Below, piece after piece: positions 43,998 through 55,270 of a stretch of DNA of 64,000 nt. Source of the DNA: Purshia tridentata (Eukaryota > Streptophyta > Magnoliopsida > Rosales > Rosaceae); assembly GCA_003254885.1 (NCBI GenBank), contig QANT01001959.1, positions 1 through 64,000 on the forward strand, in the 5' to 3' direction. Each line of letters starts with the position of its first letter. The stretch's first letter is position 1. Below the pieces are notes generated by a model that worked only from the letters and a program-made list of their open reading frames with translations, had not been told where the DNA came from and searched no databases. The translations under genes were made by a program, and so were the position numbers.

Positions 43998-46900
43998 TAC
44001 ACGACAAATTGAGTAAGTATTGCGTAACAAGATGCACATGCGCAAGGCTTATCCTTTCAGAAACTGAATGTGTTTTGGCCATCCAGTTGGAATTGATTGG
44101 CTTTAATAATGTAAATTTATCTGAAGCGTTAACCAGATTCTAAGTATAGAGAGAGAATACCATATTGGTTTAAGTCTCACCAGTCAAGAAAAAGTATGCC
44201 AAATATGCCTTGCACAATTAAAGCCATGAGTGAAGACACGTATGATTAAGAATGGTGTTATATAGATTAGCATTTCATCAATTTCGTGAAATTCAGAGTT
44301 CAAAGATGGAAAAGCATCCAAAAGCTACAGAATAAGTGCATTGTCTAACCCAAGATCCACCTAATAAGACTATGCAACATATGCTTTGGAAAACTTATCA
44401 AATTTAACAAGGGTTGTTAGCTGAACAATAGAATATGATATTCTTACTTGGTTAGAAACTAATACTTAAGCCTCTAGTTATATTCAATTTTTTGTGAATT
44501 ATGAATTTGAGTTAAATTGCGTCCAAATAGTGAAAATATCAAGATATATAGTTTTAGACATGCTATATACTCAACACAGATAACAACATGAGTAAGCACA
44601 TTTATGATAAATAGCACCACAGAAATAGCATCTCATCAATCTCCTGTTACTCAGAAGAAATTTAGGTTTGTATTCAGAAAGCATTATAGATACTAGATTT
44701 TAGACTATCTTTAGAGATTAGATGTTATAATTATTAATATGGAGTCATATGGAGTGAAGTTTAATTCCTTCCATAGAGGGGGGAAATACAGAAGGAAAAC
44801 ACACATCATCCCTCATGTTATATGGAAATATTCAAATATTTTTGTAAGAAATTGGAATTGATGAGACATGTTCTTTCATAAGGGTTAGTTTATTCAATAT
44901 TGTAAGTTACAAACAAAATAGTTGATGACGCAGAGTAAATGAAAAGTTCAATATTAAAGCAGAAGAAGGGTTGATGTAGACCCTCAGCTTGAGGGTTTTA
45001 AGACCTTTAATTTGAGTTTGTTAGGGATGTTTGAGTAGTATAATTGTTGTCAGACAAAAAAGTTAAAGAGAAAAAATAATTACTCAAACATTAAAAAGAA
45101 GAACAAGGTGATATTAATAACAATGTTGTTAACAAAAGGTAGTTAAAGAAGAAGGAAATAAAGATGAGCATATAGTCCCTCTAAGTATTGATCTTCAAAT
45201 CTGAATTCTATTTCTATTCACTTAGAAAAGGATGCAAAACGAAGTCATTTGAGCATAGATAATTCTGTGTAATATATCAAAATCTTGTCTCAGTTTGGAA
45301 TACCCAAACTGATCAATCTACATAAACTAAAACTGTCCTAAGACTAAGAGAAGAGGGACGAAACAAGGTTATATGAAAAATCCACCCTGCATCCCAAATA
45401 ACAACCTTTAATTAGTATCTGTCCAACACCCTGAATAACCAGGACAAGGTGTAAGAGCATCTCTAATTCTCTAGTATTTCTAGACGGAAAAGGTATGTAC
45501 AGACCAAAAAAAATAAAAGGTATGTAGAACAACATGTTCCTGAAATAAAAAAATATGGCTGTGTGCAGGGGAAAATAGTGATCGATTTTATAAGATTCTG
45601 AAGCATGAAGCTTTTGTTGGTTTTTTTCGAAATTTGAAAGGGTCCCAACAGTACATAAAACTATAAATCTTTAATCATACAACTATATGACAACCTCAAA
45701 ATGCCAATAGTAGTCAATCCACTTCAATCTAAGCAACTGGTAACTAAAAAAACACCATTGATCAGAGTAAGACAATTGGGCATTCTGGTTGGTACTTTCA
45801 CATATAAATTTTAATCCAAACATAAGGGCAATGGATACTTCACAGATATAACTTCCCTTTACTGTCACTAAGGTAGTCACAGTGATACATACATAAATAG
45901 GATACTTGCAGGAATTTTTTTTTTTGGTAACAATCAGGAATATACTTGCAGGACTTTACATTAATGCTAAGTATATCTGTGAAGTTACGGGGTAACTAAG
46001 TCCTGTCAACTAAGCGAAAGCAATGCTGAAATTAATGAATATATAAATAAGTCAGGGGTAAAATTTCCAGCAGGAAGCATTTGTTTTACAAATTTTCTAA
46101 GCACTATCGCTTTGTTTTTCTTACACTTCTTCAGTAATGCAAAATTAACGAGGATACTTGTTTGGCAATTTAGATGGACAATGCCCTATTGAACTAAATG
46201 TCACCATGATTTTCCAAGACTCAAAGTAATACTAAATGATATCTCTATGAATTTGGGCAAGCAACAATTTTTTAAATGAGGCTTAATTTTATAGTTTCTG
46301 CTACTTTCCTCAGGCAAACAGATGTCGACCATGAAGTTTCCAAGGCAACAATTAATCAGATAAAGACCCATTAAACCATCAAGGGATTAGAATATGAACC
46401 TGTTCTTTGACAAATTTGGACATATGGGATAATATTGAATGAAAAAAAAAACTCAATACTGATGAGAATGGGGAAGAGAGGCTTATGTCATTGTCACCTG
46501 AAAAGATGGTCACCGCGTCCCCTTCTGTAACTACCGTCGCTAGCAAACACGATGGAACCGTCGACGCTGGTCCAACCGTACAACTACAAAACGTGACACC
46601 ATCGACCATTTTGGTTGGTTGATTGAATACACAGTTCTAGTCAGTTTGGTTCTGTCCATTTTCCAATTTAGTTCTGAATCTAACTCAGATTATTTGGTCT
46701 ACATAGTTTCGATGATTTTACATTTTTGTCCCTAATTGATTACACTTTTTTTTCTTTTTTTCTTTTTTCCAATTTTGGGGATGGAACATGGGAGAGTCCA
46801 ACGCGACAGTAGCCTCTCTGTTCTCTCCCTCTCTAATAATTGAGAAGCATTAAAATTTGTGAGATAAAACAGAGAGAGACAAACCCAACCCAAGAATTGT

Positions 46901-49575
46901 TCTTTCTTTACCAAATATTGTGCGTCTCTCTCTCTCTCTCTCCGACTCACTAGCATGCATATCCATGGACCATGGCATGTGCTACAAGTTATTGTTTATC
47001 CATAATCCGAAACATTCATATCCATAATCTGGCATTAACTAGCCATCTCAAACCAAATTGGCTATAGTTTACAACTCTACCAAGGCTGGCTCTCTGAGTT
47101 CAACTTAGATCTGATCCAAAAAACTATAAACTAAAAACAGGGATCATTTTAATTGTGAGTAGTAATCGTCAGCGGCCCTATTCAGCCGCCCTCTTAATTA
47201 AATTAGTGAACAGATAAGATATAAAATATGAGATAAGGAGAGTGAGGATAGACCCTATACATGTAAGACATTGTTTATTAATAAACAAACATGGCTCTTG
47301 ATCCATGATATTCGTAGACAAGATCAATACGAATGAAAATCAACATTATTCAATCACACCATTTGTGTCATCCTCACACTATTATTCGTGCCTTTACAAT
47401 TGAAAATGCTCGAACGTTTTGATATGTGGTTGGCTCGATCTTGGTCCCATCATCAAATACTTGTGTAATATAAAGTGCTATGAATTTATTGTATCTGTTG
47501 CTAATATCAAAAGTCAGACAAAAATAAGTACAGAAAAAACTATCCGGATGCATGAAGTAAAGCCATTATATAGAAATACGAAAATATAATAATTTCTTTT
47601 AGGGTTGATTTTGTGTTTACACCCAAAATAAGGCCGTTTAAAATTAATTTAAAAATTAAGTATTTTAGATTTAGTTGAGTGCTTTTAGAATTAATTAAAA
47701 TGCTCAAACGTATGCCTTTGGAATTGGTCTAAGTGGTGAGGATGGATGCAGTAAGTATTAGAATTATATTAGGTTCAGGATTTAATTCTCTCTAATATAA
47801 CCCAAAAAAAAGTGTTCAAAGATATGATATATGTATATGTGGTCGGCTTGATAATCTCATGATTATACCCTTATATATAGATGGAAGTAGAGACAAAATT
47901 AAGTCCACCATCTCCTACATTACCCACTTAATTAATTAATATGTACTTAATTTTCTCCTCACAAAAATAATGAGAGAGAGTTAGAGGGAAGGATGTCATA
48001 GTATGGTCCATATAGTAGTTGCGAAATCATGGCATATGACAGCGGAGCGTAACAAAGAATGACATGTGAAGAGTATGATGAAATCATATTCATCATATTT
48101 TAGTGTCCACATAATAACATGATGACGCCCACAAACTCTACCAGAAAAGCTTTGAAACTCAGAACAAACTGTATTCTAATTAATTTCCAATCAAAATTAC
48201 ACGGTCGTCGTCTCCGTAATTTATTCAATTTAAATTTTATTTATTTATAACGAATATTATATATATAATGAGTAAGTTATCAGCCACATTATTTTATCAG
48301 TAACTAAAATTTGGAAAAACTTTAGAGACTTTAGTATTATTGCAATCCGATCACAGCATGAAATTAAACCCAAAATTTTTGATGAACTAAGGGCCAAAAT
48401 ACATATAATATGTCGAGATGAGAATATGATGTATTTTGCTTATTTGCTACGCATTATTAGATGACAATGACGGTTCATCAATTTGATTTCAATTAAATCT
48501 AAAATGATAAGTCATATTGCATGTATTTGATAGGTCATATATATCACAGTTAAGCAACGTTTTCTGTAAATACATTAATAATGCACATGCTAGCAACCAA
48601 ACCCAGAATAGGTCATTTTCAGATAAGAACTATCAGAGCCTCCATAGACCAAATGGCCTACCACTCTAACTTATTGGTTTTCACAATAATATTACTGAGT
48701 GACGATTACATTATCACTGATAAAATAAAAAAAGAATTTTGCCAATCAATCCACAACACACACTTAAAACTCTAATGAAAAAGACTGCGTGTTTATGTTT
48801 AACAATGAAACTTCGACAAGGGAGTTTTCGACACTTTTCTAAAAGGAATATACCATTGCTAATTCCCCTGCCCCCACCCTAAATTGAATTTAATTTTAAA
48901 ATAATACTTTAGCTTTTAAAAATTACAATAAATTGTTTCGTTCTAAAGCCTTTGTTTATTATAATTGAAAGAAGTAATGTCACCATAAATTTGTTTTCCT
49001 TTTTTAAAATTTGTTACAAGAGAGAAGAAGGATTTGAATGAGAGTTCGAATTCGGATACGCTTTCCTCATAAGTATTTAAAAATTAATTCCAAACAATAT
49101 CAAAAAATACTGCAGAAAATAAGCTTAGCAAACTAGTTTATATTGCACACCAAAAAGTAAATATAATCACTATAATTATGTCGGTTTGGATCTTCATCTT
49201 TCTTTTTTTTTTTTTTTCGGTGTGTAGTATAATTATGTTGATTAGTGCATAATAAAATGACAATGAAGTGAAGGCAGCACAACTAAATTAATAACCAAAG
49301 CCACTCTTTCTAAAAAAATTAAATTGTATTTCACAGCAATACCAAACTAAGCCTTAATAACCAAAGCCACTCTTTCTAAAAAAATTAAAAATCACCAAAG
49401 CCACCAAATTATAAAAATAAAGTATAATAAAGGTCGGTGCATGAGGCAAAAACTACAACAATCATTGAAGGGCCCACCACCTCAAAGGCGCGCGAGGGCA
49501 AAGCATTGGCCGGTGAATGCGATCAAATTTCACCTCCATCCTGATCGGTCAGCCCCACGTCGTCACATCAACCGT

Positions 49576-49742
49576 CCACGTGGCACGATGAGAACAAATG
49601 GGAGGCCCGCCTACTAGCTCACCCAGACAAAGACAGGTGGCGGCCAATTGTACATTGCCGTTGAAATTTAGCTGTGACAAGTGGTAACCGGCTGTACCGG
49701 TTACGCATCCGTTAACGTTGTCTTTAGGGACCCCTATATATA
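49576..49742 (+). promoter_or_regulatory. TIP1 promoter elements
   Basis: Three elements are visible. A G-box lies inside the palindrome CCACGTGG (49576-49583), a typical ABA/light-responsive bZIP or bHLH site. A perfect 8-bp inverted repeat GTAACCGG-CTGTA-CCGGTTAC lies at 49684-49704, and its halves contain a MYB-type AACCGG/CGGTTA core. A TATA box TATATATA (49735-49742) sits about 97 bp before the start codon. Spacing and order fit a core promoter. Confidence 0.65.
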
Positions 49743-49838
49743 ACTGTCACTAAGCCACTAAGCAAAGCACTCAAAGCAAGCAACACACAGCTTTCTTTCT
49801 TTTCTGAGGCTTCAAATCCGAATTTGCAATTTGTCAGA

Positions 49839-51041
49839 ATGCCGATTTCTAGAATTGCTGTGGGAAGCCCAGCTGAGTTTGGGCAGGTCGATGCTCTCAG
49901 AGCAGCTCTTGCTGAGTTTATCTCAGTGCTTATCTTTGTCTTTGCTGGTGAAGGCTCTGGCATGGCCTTCAGTATGTCCCTCACCTTTTTTGCCACTTTC
50001 ATTTTTTTTATTTATGTTCCGGTTTCGAGTTTCGAGTTCATGTATATTGTCATATTGTCAATTTAGAACAGTTACATAAGGGAGACTATTAACTAGTTCG
50101 GTATACATTAATTATTATTAATTTTTTTAACACTTCAAACTTTTGAGATTATTGATGATTGATTGCAACACTTTAACATTAGCTCGGTATACATTATTGA
50201 TTAGTGTAACATATTAGGTGGTTTGATGATATAATATATCAGATTATTTGATAAGATAATATTTGTTTACTGTCTGTTAGTACTTGTGCTTAATCTTATA
50301 CTTGGTGTATTGGCAGACAAGCTGACTGACGATGCTTCAACAACCCCGGCCGGCCTTGTAGCCGCAGCCTTGGCACACGCCTTCGCACTTTTCGTGGCGG
50401 TTGCCGTTGGTGCAAACATCTCCGGCGGGCATGTTAACCCTGCTGTCACATTCGGTGCCTTCGTTGGCGGCCACATCACTCTCATCAGGAGTGTTTTGTA
50501 CTGGATTGCCCAGTTGCTCGGATCCGTGGTTGCTTGCTTGCTTCTCAAGTTTGCCACTGGTGGATTGGTAAGCCACTGAGCCATTCTTACTAAAAACTTT
50601 GTATCAACAACAATAAACACAATTTTTCTTGACAATAATGGAATGCTGTTAATTGATCTGATGCAGGAAACGTCTGCTTTCTCCCTATCATCTGGTGTGG
50701 GTGTGTGGAACGCAGTGGTGCTTGAGATTGTGATGACCTTTGGTCTGGTTTACACAGTGTATGCAACAGCAGTGGACCCCAAGAAGGGCAACATCGGCAT
50801 CATTGCACCTATTGCCATTGGTTTCATTGTGGGTGCCAACATCTTGGTTGGTGGTGCCTTTGATGGTGCATCCATGAACCCAGCAGTCTCCTTCGGACCC
50901 GCTGTGGTCAGCTGGTCTTGGGCCAACCACTGGGTCTACTGGCTCGGCCCATTCATTGGCGCTGCCATTGCTGCCGTCATCTACGAGTTCATCTTCATCA
51001 CCCCAGAGACACATGAGCAGCTACCCACCACAGATTACTAA
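49839..51041 (+). CDS. TIP1: Tonoplast intrinsic protein, TIP1 subfamily aquaporin
   Basis: Exons 49839-49971, 50317-50567 and 50667-51041 give 252 residues, the usual TIP1 length, with the usual two introns. The start [16 protein letters not shown] is typical of TIP1. Six transmembrane segments and both NPA loops are intact: [12 protein letters not shown] and [13 protein letters not shown]. Selectivity-filter positions look TIP1-like: His in helix 2 ([11 protein letters not shown]), Ala in GGAFDGAS, and Val after the second NPA where most aquaporins have Arg. TIP1 channels carry water, and often H2O2, urea or ammonia, across the vacuolar membrane and are strongly expressed in expanding cells. 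The promoter has a G-box, a MYB-type palindrome and a TATA box. Nothing is broken; TIP1;1 against TIP1;2 cannot be settled here. Confidence 0.96.
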
Positions 51042-52483
51042 GACTTTTTAGTTTTCAAGTTTTCTTCCCTCTCAGTCGGTTCAAGTGTTGAAATGGGCTT
51101 TTGATTTTTCTTGTCTCAATGCTGTGGGTGGTTGGTGACGTTTGTATTTGTCTCTTGTTAATTGTTGATTCCTGTGGACTTTGTATTGTTTTCTAAATCG
51201 TTCTCTTTTTGTTTCTGTTCCATTTGTGCTCATTTAAAACCATTTTAGGTGTAAAGGCATGTTCTTGATTAAAATAAAGATAACTAACCACTACTTACAA
51301 AATTAAAAGATAATGGGGTGGCTTAAGTCATCCAAAAACAACAAAGAGGCTAACCACGACTGAGGTCTGTAGGCCTTAATATATACACTGGCCTGTGGTC
51401 CACTAATGGACATGCCATTGTAGCAGCATGTTCTATTGGTGATGTTTATCCCCATAAAAAAATCGAATTATAGAAGTATAAATAAGAGGGTATGCAATTT
51501 TCTTTTATAATTTGGCCAAGTCAAAGTCCAGCACATGGATCACTCTTTAGCCCACCCAAACTTGCAAGCCAGACTCAGAGTACTCAACAGGCAGCTTAGA
51601 CACAAATCCACTTGTAAGTTGTCCTCTACCTACCTGCTACATTGACAATAATTAAACGCGGGTACAGTCTAGACAATACGAGGACAACAGAGCTTGAAAG
51701 AGACAAACGATTTGTTACAGAGAGAAGGGGGAAAGAATAGTCCTCGAGCTATTGAGTGGAAAAGAACAATGGAGATATTGAATAATACTGAAATGGATTA
51801 TTGCCTGTGACAAAGAAGCAATGATATTATCCGCCATGGAAGAGACACAAAGGTGACAAAGTTCTATTGATGAAAGCAGAAAATCTGTATAAGATAGGGT
51901 GAACTATGCACAGACACAGCTTTGGATTCCCATACATAAATGTACAATAAGAAAAAGCATACCTGCTAGTAGGCATCCTGTCTTTTCTCCTTTCAAAATA
52001 GTAATGGAAGCTTTATCTAAAAAGCAAATGACAAAACTACTTCTTCATTTTTATTTTTTTTTTTTTGTGCTTTAAAATTTCCGCAGACTCCATCCACACA
52101 AGCTGTTCCAGTAAAAAAATTACACCTTGAGAGATCAGAATTGCAAGCTACAACTCCAGTACGTATATGAAGTGCCAAATACCATTTGTTTTCAACTTCC
52201 AATATCACTAATGTCACAGACTCACAAGTGCCTAATAAATCAAGTTCACAACCACTATATTATCATGATATAATGTGGACAGGATTGAACAATGGTGATC
52301 AGGCATCTAAAATAGATTGGAGACAGTTTTAGACTTCAATAATAAAATAGTGTGAACTGTGAAGTGGTGGATGAAGCGAGAGTTACACTGAAAGAAAGCC
52401 AATTACATGCTTCTCTGTATGTAGCACATGCTCCTGAATCACCAGCAACTCGCATATAACCGGTGTCTACAAAAGGTGGTCCT
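51042..52483. other. Convergent spacer between TIP1 and the dehydratase gene
   Basis: Holds the TIP1 3' UTR (first 250 bases or so) and AT-rich sequence to the dehydratase 3' UTR at the right end. I see no gene or clear repeat. Confidence 0.55.
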
Positions 52484-55270
52484 TCACCTTTTCTTCTTCT
52501 TGGGGTGTTTACCCAGTTTTGATCGCCGTTGCTTGAACATATGCAGGTAAAGTTTCAAGCAGAGGAATGGGTAGCAGAAAAGCAAAACCTGAAAAGAAGA
52601 ATCCAATGAACATTGAATAATATATATATATATATATATATATGAAAGAACATACTATATTATGAAATGACTAGAGTACCATGATATATATATATACACG
52701 CACACACACACTAACAATTAAAATATTAGTTAGGTGATTATTCGAAAATAGCAAGAGGAAGAGAGTTTTCCTCTGTCGCATTGCATCTGATGTGTGGACT
52801 AAAACCAATTATTGAAGGAAACCACATGGAAGATTATCATATAATTGAAAGAACCACATAGAAGATTTATAGAAGAATATAATTAAAAGACTTGCAAATA
52901 GTATCACTAGAACTACCTTACTGGAGGATCAAGAAAACCTTGGTATATTTTCTTGGAAAAGCCTAATATTGAAAGGTCTTGGCAATATGAGCTTTAAGTT
53001 GGAGAAAGGAAATGGGAGACCATACTATGACTTTAATTTATTTTTTTTCTTTAATGGGGAACTTCGATATCCTAGTAACTCAAGTCCATCCTGGAGTTTG
53101 GGATGCATTGGAGCAAGTTTTGAATAGTGCAATTCCAAACCAAACCTAACCCTTCACATTTGGGGTTCACACCCAATGACTTTAATTTTTTTTTTTCTTT
53201 AATGGGGAACTTCGATATCCTAGTAACTCAAGTCCATCCTGGAGTTAGGGATGCATTGGAGCAAGTTTTGAATAGTGCAATTCCAACCCAAACCTAACCC
53301 TTCACATTTGGGGTTCACACCCGCAAAGAAAATGGTAGATATTTTCTGAATCTATCCACGTATCAGCTAACAGGAAAGCACCCAAGCAATATGTGCATTG
53401 TATATGTTAGTACTAATTACACATAGACAAGTTGCCAAAAAAACACATGAAATTAAGAAAATTTAAAAATTGATAGTTTCTGAAAGAATTTGTTTGAAAT
53501 TCCCAACCAAAGCATAATAACAGAATCTCAACCACTTCTGCAGAGTAGACAAATTGCCAAATTATCCTACCCTATTACATACTTAGAGTTAAAGGTTTAA
53601 AACATGTTAAACTAAACTTGATGTCGTGGGAATACTCAGAACATACCGTCAGAAAGTTATAATAGCTGAAAGAGAGGCCAGGGAAGAAATCTGGGAATAG
53701 GTTTTTCTTCTTTACAAATGGAAGTGCTAGGTACATAAGCCAGGCTGCATGATAATCACCGATCATTAACAGAAAAATGAAGAGAGAGGGGGTTGTATTT
53801 CCCAATAACAAAATCATTCATAAAACCAAAAAATTGAAGGCAAGACCAAATGGAAACTATGAACTTACTTTCACCAGCCATCCCTGGAGGATACAAGACA
53901 ATGAATGCAGTGTACCTAGTGAAAAGCAAAAGTACTATAAATAGAAAATAAAATCATGCTCTTATTGTGTTGTATAAACTTTTGTTGAAAGACATTTTTT
54001 TTTTTGCATGTATTTAAATTTAAATTATATGATCATAATTAGAAAAAATATAACCTGAGATAGGTGATCCAAGATGGACAACTTCCCAAGCAATTCAAAG
54101 CATAATGTGGATACCTAATAACCTGCATGCAGGATCATGCTTCTATTCTATTTGAACAATATTTGACTGTATTATAAATATTAAGGTCGCTACCCCATAT
54201 TAAACCAAATTACCTCACTTAGGCTCCAAGCAACAAAAGTTACAAAGACAGATGGCAACTCTTGGACCTACAAAATAAAGTCAAAACAATGAACTGCAAT
54301 TAATTTATGCACAATAAGCAGACCACATAAATGTTGAGATTGTGACAAGAATTAAGAATTCTGCATAACTTCAGAATTTAGGATTTTTTTTTATGCAAAT
54401 TTTTGAGTGATTTTGAAAGTTAAGATTAGGGTCTTCACATCCCCAAAAATAACATGGCATATATGCATTCAAGTCCACCATTGCACAAGCAAACACCCTT
54501 GAGAGACCACCAGATTCTGTACTTGTCCCTTCCCTTACAAATTTTTGAGTGATTTTGAAAGTTAAGATTAGGTTCTTCACATCCCCAAAAATAACATGGC
54601 ATATATGCATTCAAGTCCACCATTGCACAAGCAAACACCCTTAAGAGACCACCAGATTCTGTACTTGTCCCTTCCCTTTTGTACAAAGGTATTTGAGTAC
54701 TTAAAATCAAATTAAAATAAAGAAAAAGAAGATAACCAGATGGGTTTGACGCAGAAGCCACAGAAAGTGAGCCCTTCCTGCCCATTGCATCAGAGGAAAC
54801 ACCACTCCACTCGGCACCAGACCTCAAATTTCATAGCATAAATAAGCATGAAAAACATAATCTTTCTAAAATTAGAAATATATATATACAGCCTCATAAA
54901 ACCTACCAATGGCTCCGTGTATAACTTCCAAAAACGCAACCATTTGGAGCAAATCTTCAGCAAAAATACAGGCACAGCACTTGGTAAGAAAGAACAATTC
55001 TTTGTATAATTATATCAAAATCCGATCAAACAAAAGAATTACTGACAGATAAGGTCTCCAGCAGAAGCATACGCTCCATTTAAGGCCTTGGTGGATATAG
55101 CGCTGCTCAAGCTTCCATAGAGACAAACTACCCTGCACTAAAAATTTCACTTCAAAAAATCCAAATTTGAAATTTTGAGAGGTGGGTTTTAGGGTTTAGT
55201 GCTTAACTTACCATGCAACTGCCTGAAGAGAGTTGTAGGGCAAGAGATAGAGCTTGGATAGCTTAAGCAT
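52484..55270 (-). CDS. Very-long-chain 3-hydroxyacyl-CoA dehydratase, PTPLA/PAS2 family (At5g59770 type)
   Basis: Nine exons: 55212-55270, 55047-55132, 54907-54954, 54737-54822, 54214-54267, 54055-54122, 53869-53915, 53647-53744 and 52484-52588. They give 216 residues in consistent phase. It starts MLKLSKLYLLPYNSLQAVAW and has the family blocks LLQMVAFLEVIHGAIGLVPS, FPLMQWAGRAHFLWLLRQTH, EVIRYPHYALNCLG and the active-site segment VLYPPGMAGETWLMYLALP. The catalytic Tyr and Glu of yeast Phs1/PAS2 (Y-P-x6-E) are both present. The last exon ends in a basic tail (KQRRSKLGKHPKKKKR) that could serve ER retention. The enzyme removes water from 3-hydroxyacyl-CoA in the ER fatty-acid elongase cycle. 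This is the second plant type, not PAS2 itself; its role is less known. Exon 4 uses a weak donor (CTG|GTTATC). Introns carry two tandem duplications. Confidence 0.9.
53027..53322 (+). repeat. 149-bp tandem duplication in the last dehydratase intron
   Basis: Copy 1 (53027-53175) and copy 2 (53176-53322) start ATGACTTTAATTT and end GGGGTTCACACCC, with a few substitutions and a length change in the T run. A (TA)n tract lies nearby at about 52619-52643. Confidence 0.9.
54396..54679 (+). repeat. 142-bp tandem duplication in a dehydratase intron
   Basis: Copies 54396-54537 and 54538-54679 begin CAAATTTTTGAGTGATTTTG and end TTGTCCCTTCCCTT. Only about two or three bases differ (AGGGTCTTC against AGGTTCTTC; CTTGAGAG against CTTAAGAG). 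They lie in the intron between exons 4 and 5. Open frames across the repeat on the minus strand are by-products. Confidence 0.93.

Larger units (their letters stand above)
41666..49838. other. Long intergenic stretch between the LEC2-like remnant and TIP1
   Basis: About 8.2 kb. The left end (41666-42070) is CT/GA-rich and would be the old promoter/leader of the LEC2-like gene. A possible unidentified transcription unit lies at 42.4-43.8 kb and a 68-bp direct repeat at 43862-43997 (own entries). From 44.2 to 49.4 kb I see only AT-rich DNA with chance ORFs, including one of 76 codons at 46379-46609 on the minus strand that I do not recognise. A 37-bp direct repeat (AATAACCAAAGCCACTCTTT and on) occurs at about 49290 and 49353. 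The TIP1 promoter occupies about 49440-49838. Confidence 0.5.

Noticed and set aside
46379-46609. 76-codon minus-strand frame starting MVDGVTFCS
   Set aside because: No recognisable family, no splice partner and no TATA box at a proper distance.
54435-54827. 130-codon minus-strand frame with an internal repeat (GTSTESGGLLRVFACAMVDL)
   Set aside because: It comes from the 142-bp tandem duplication in an intron plus part of dehydratase exon 4 in the wrong frame.
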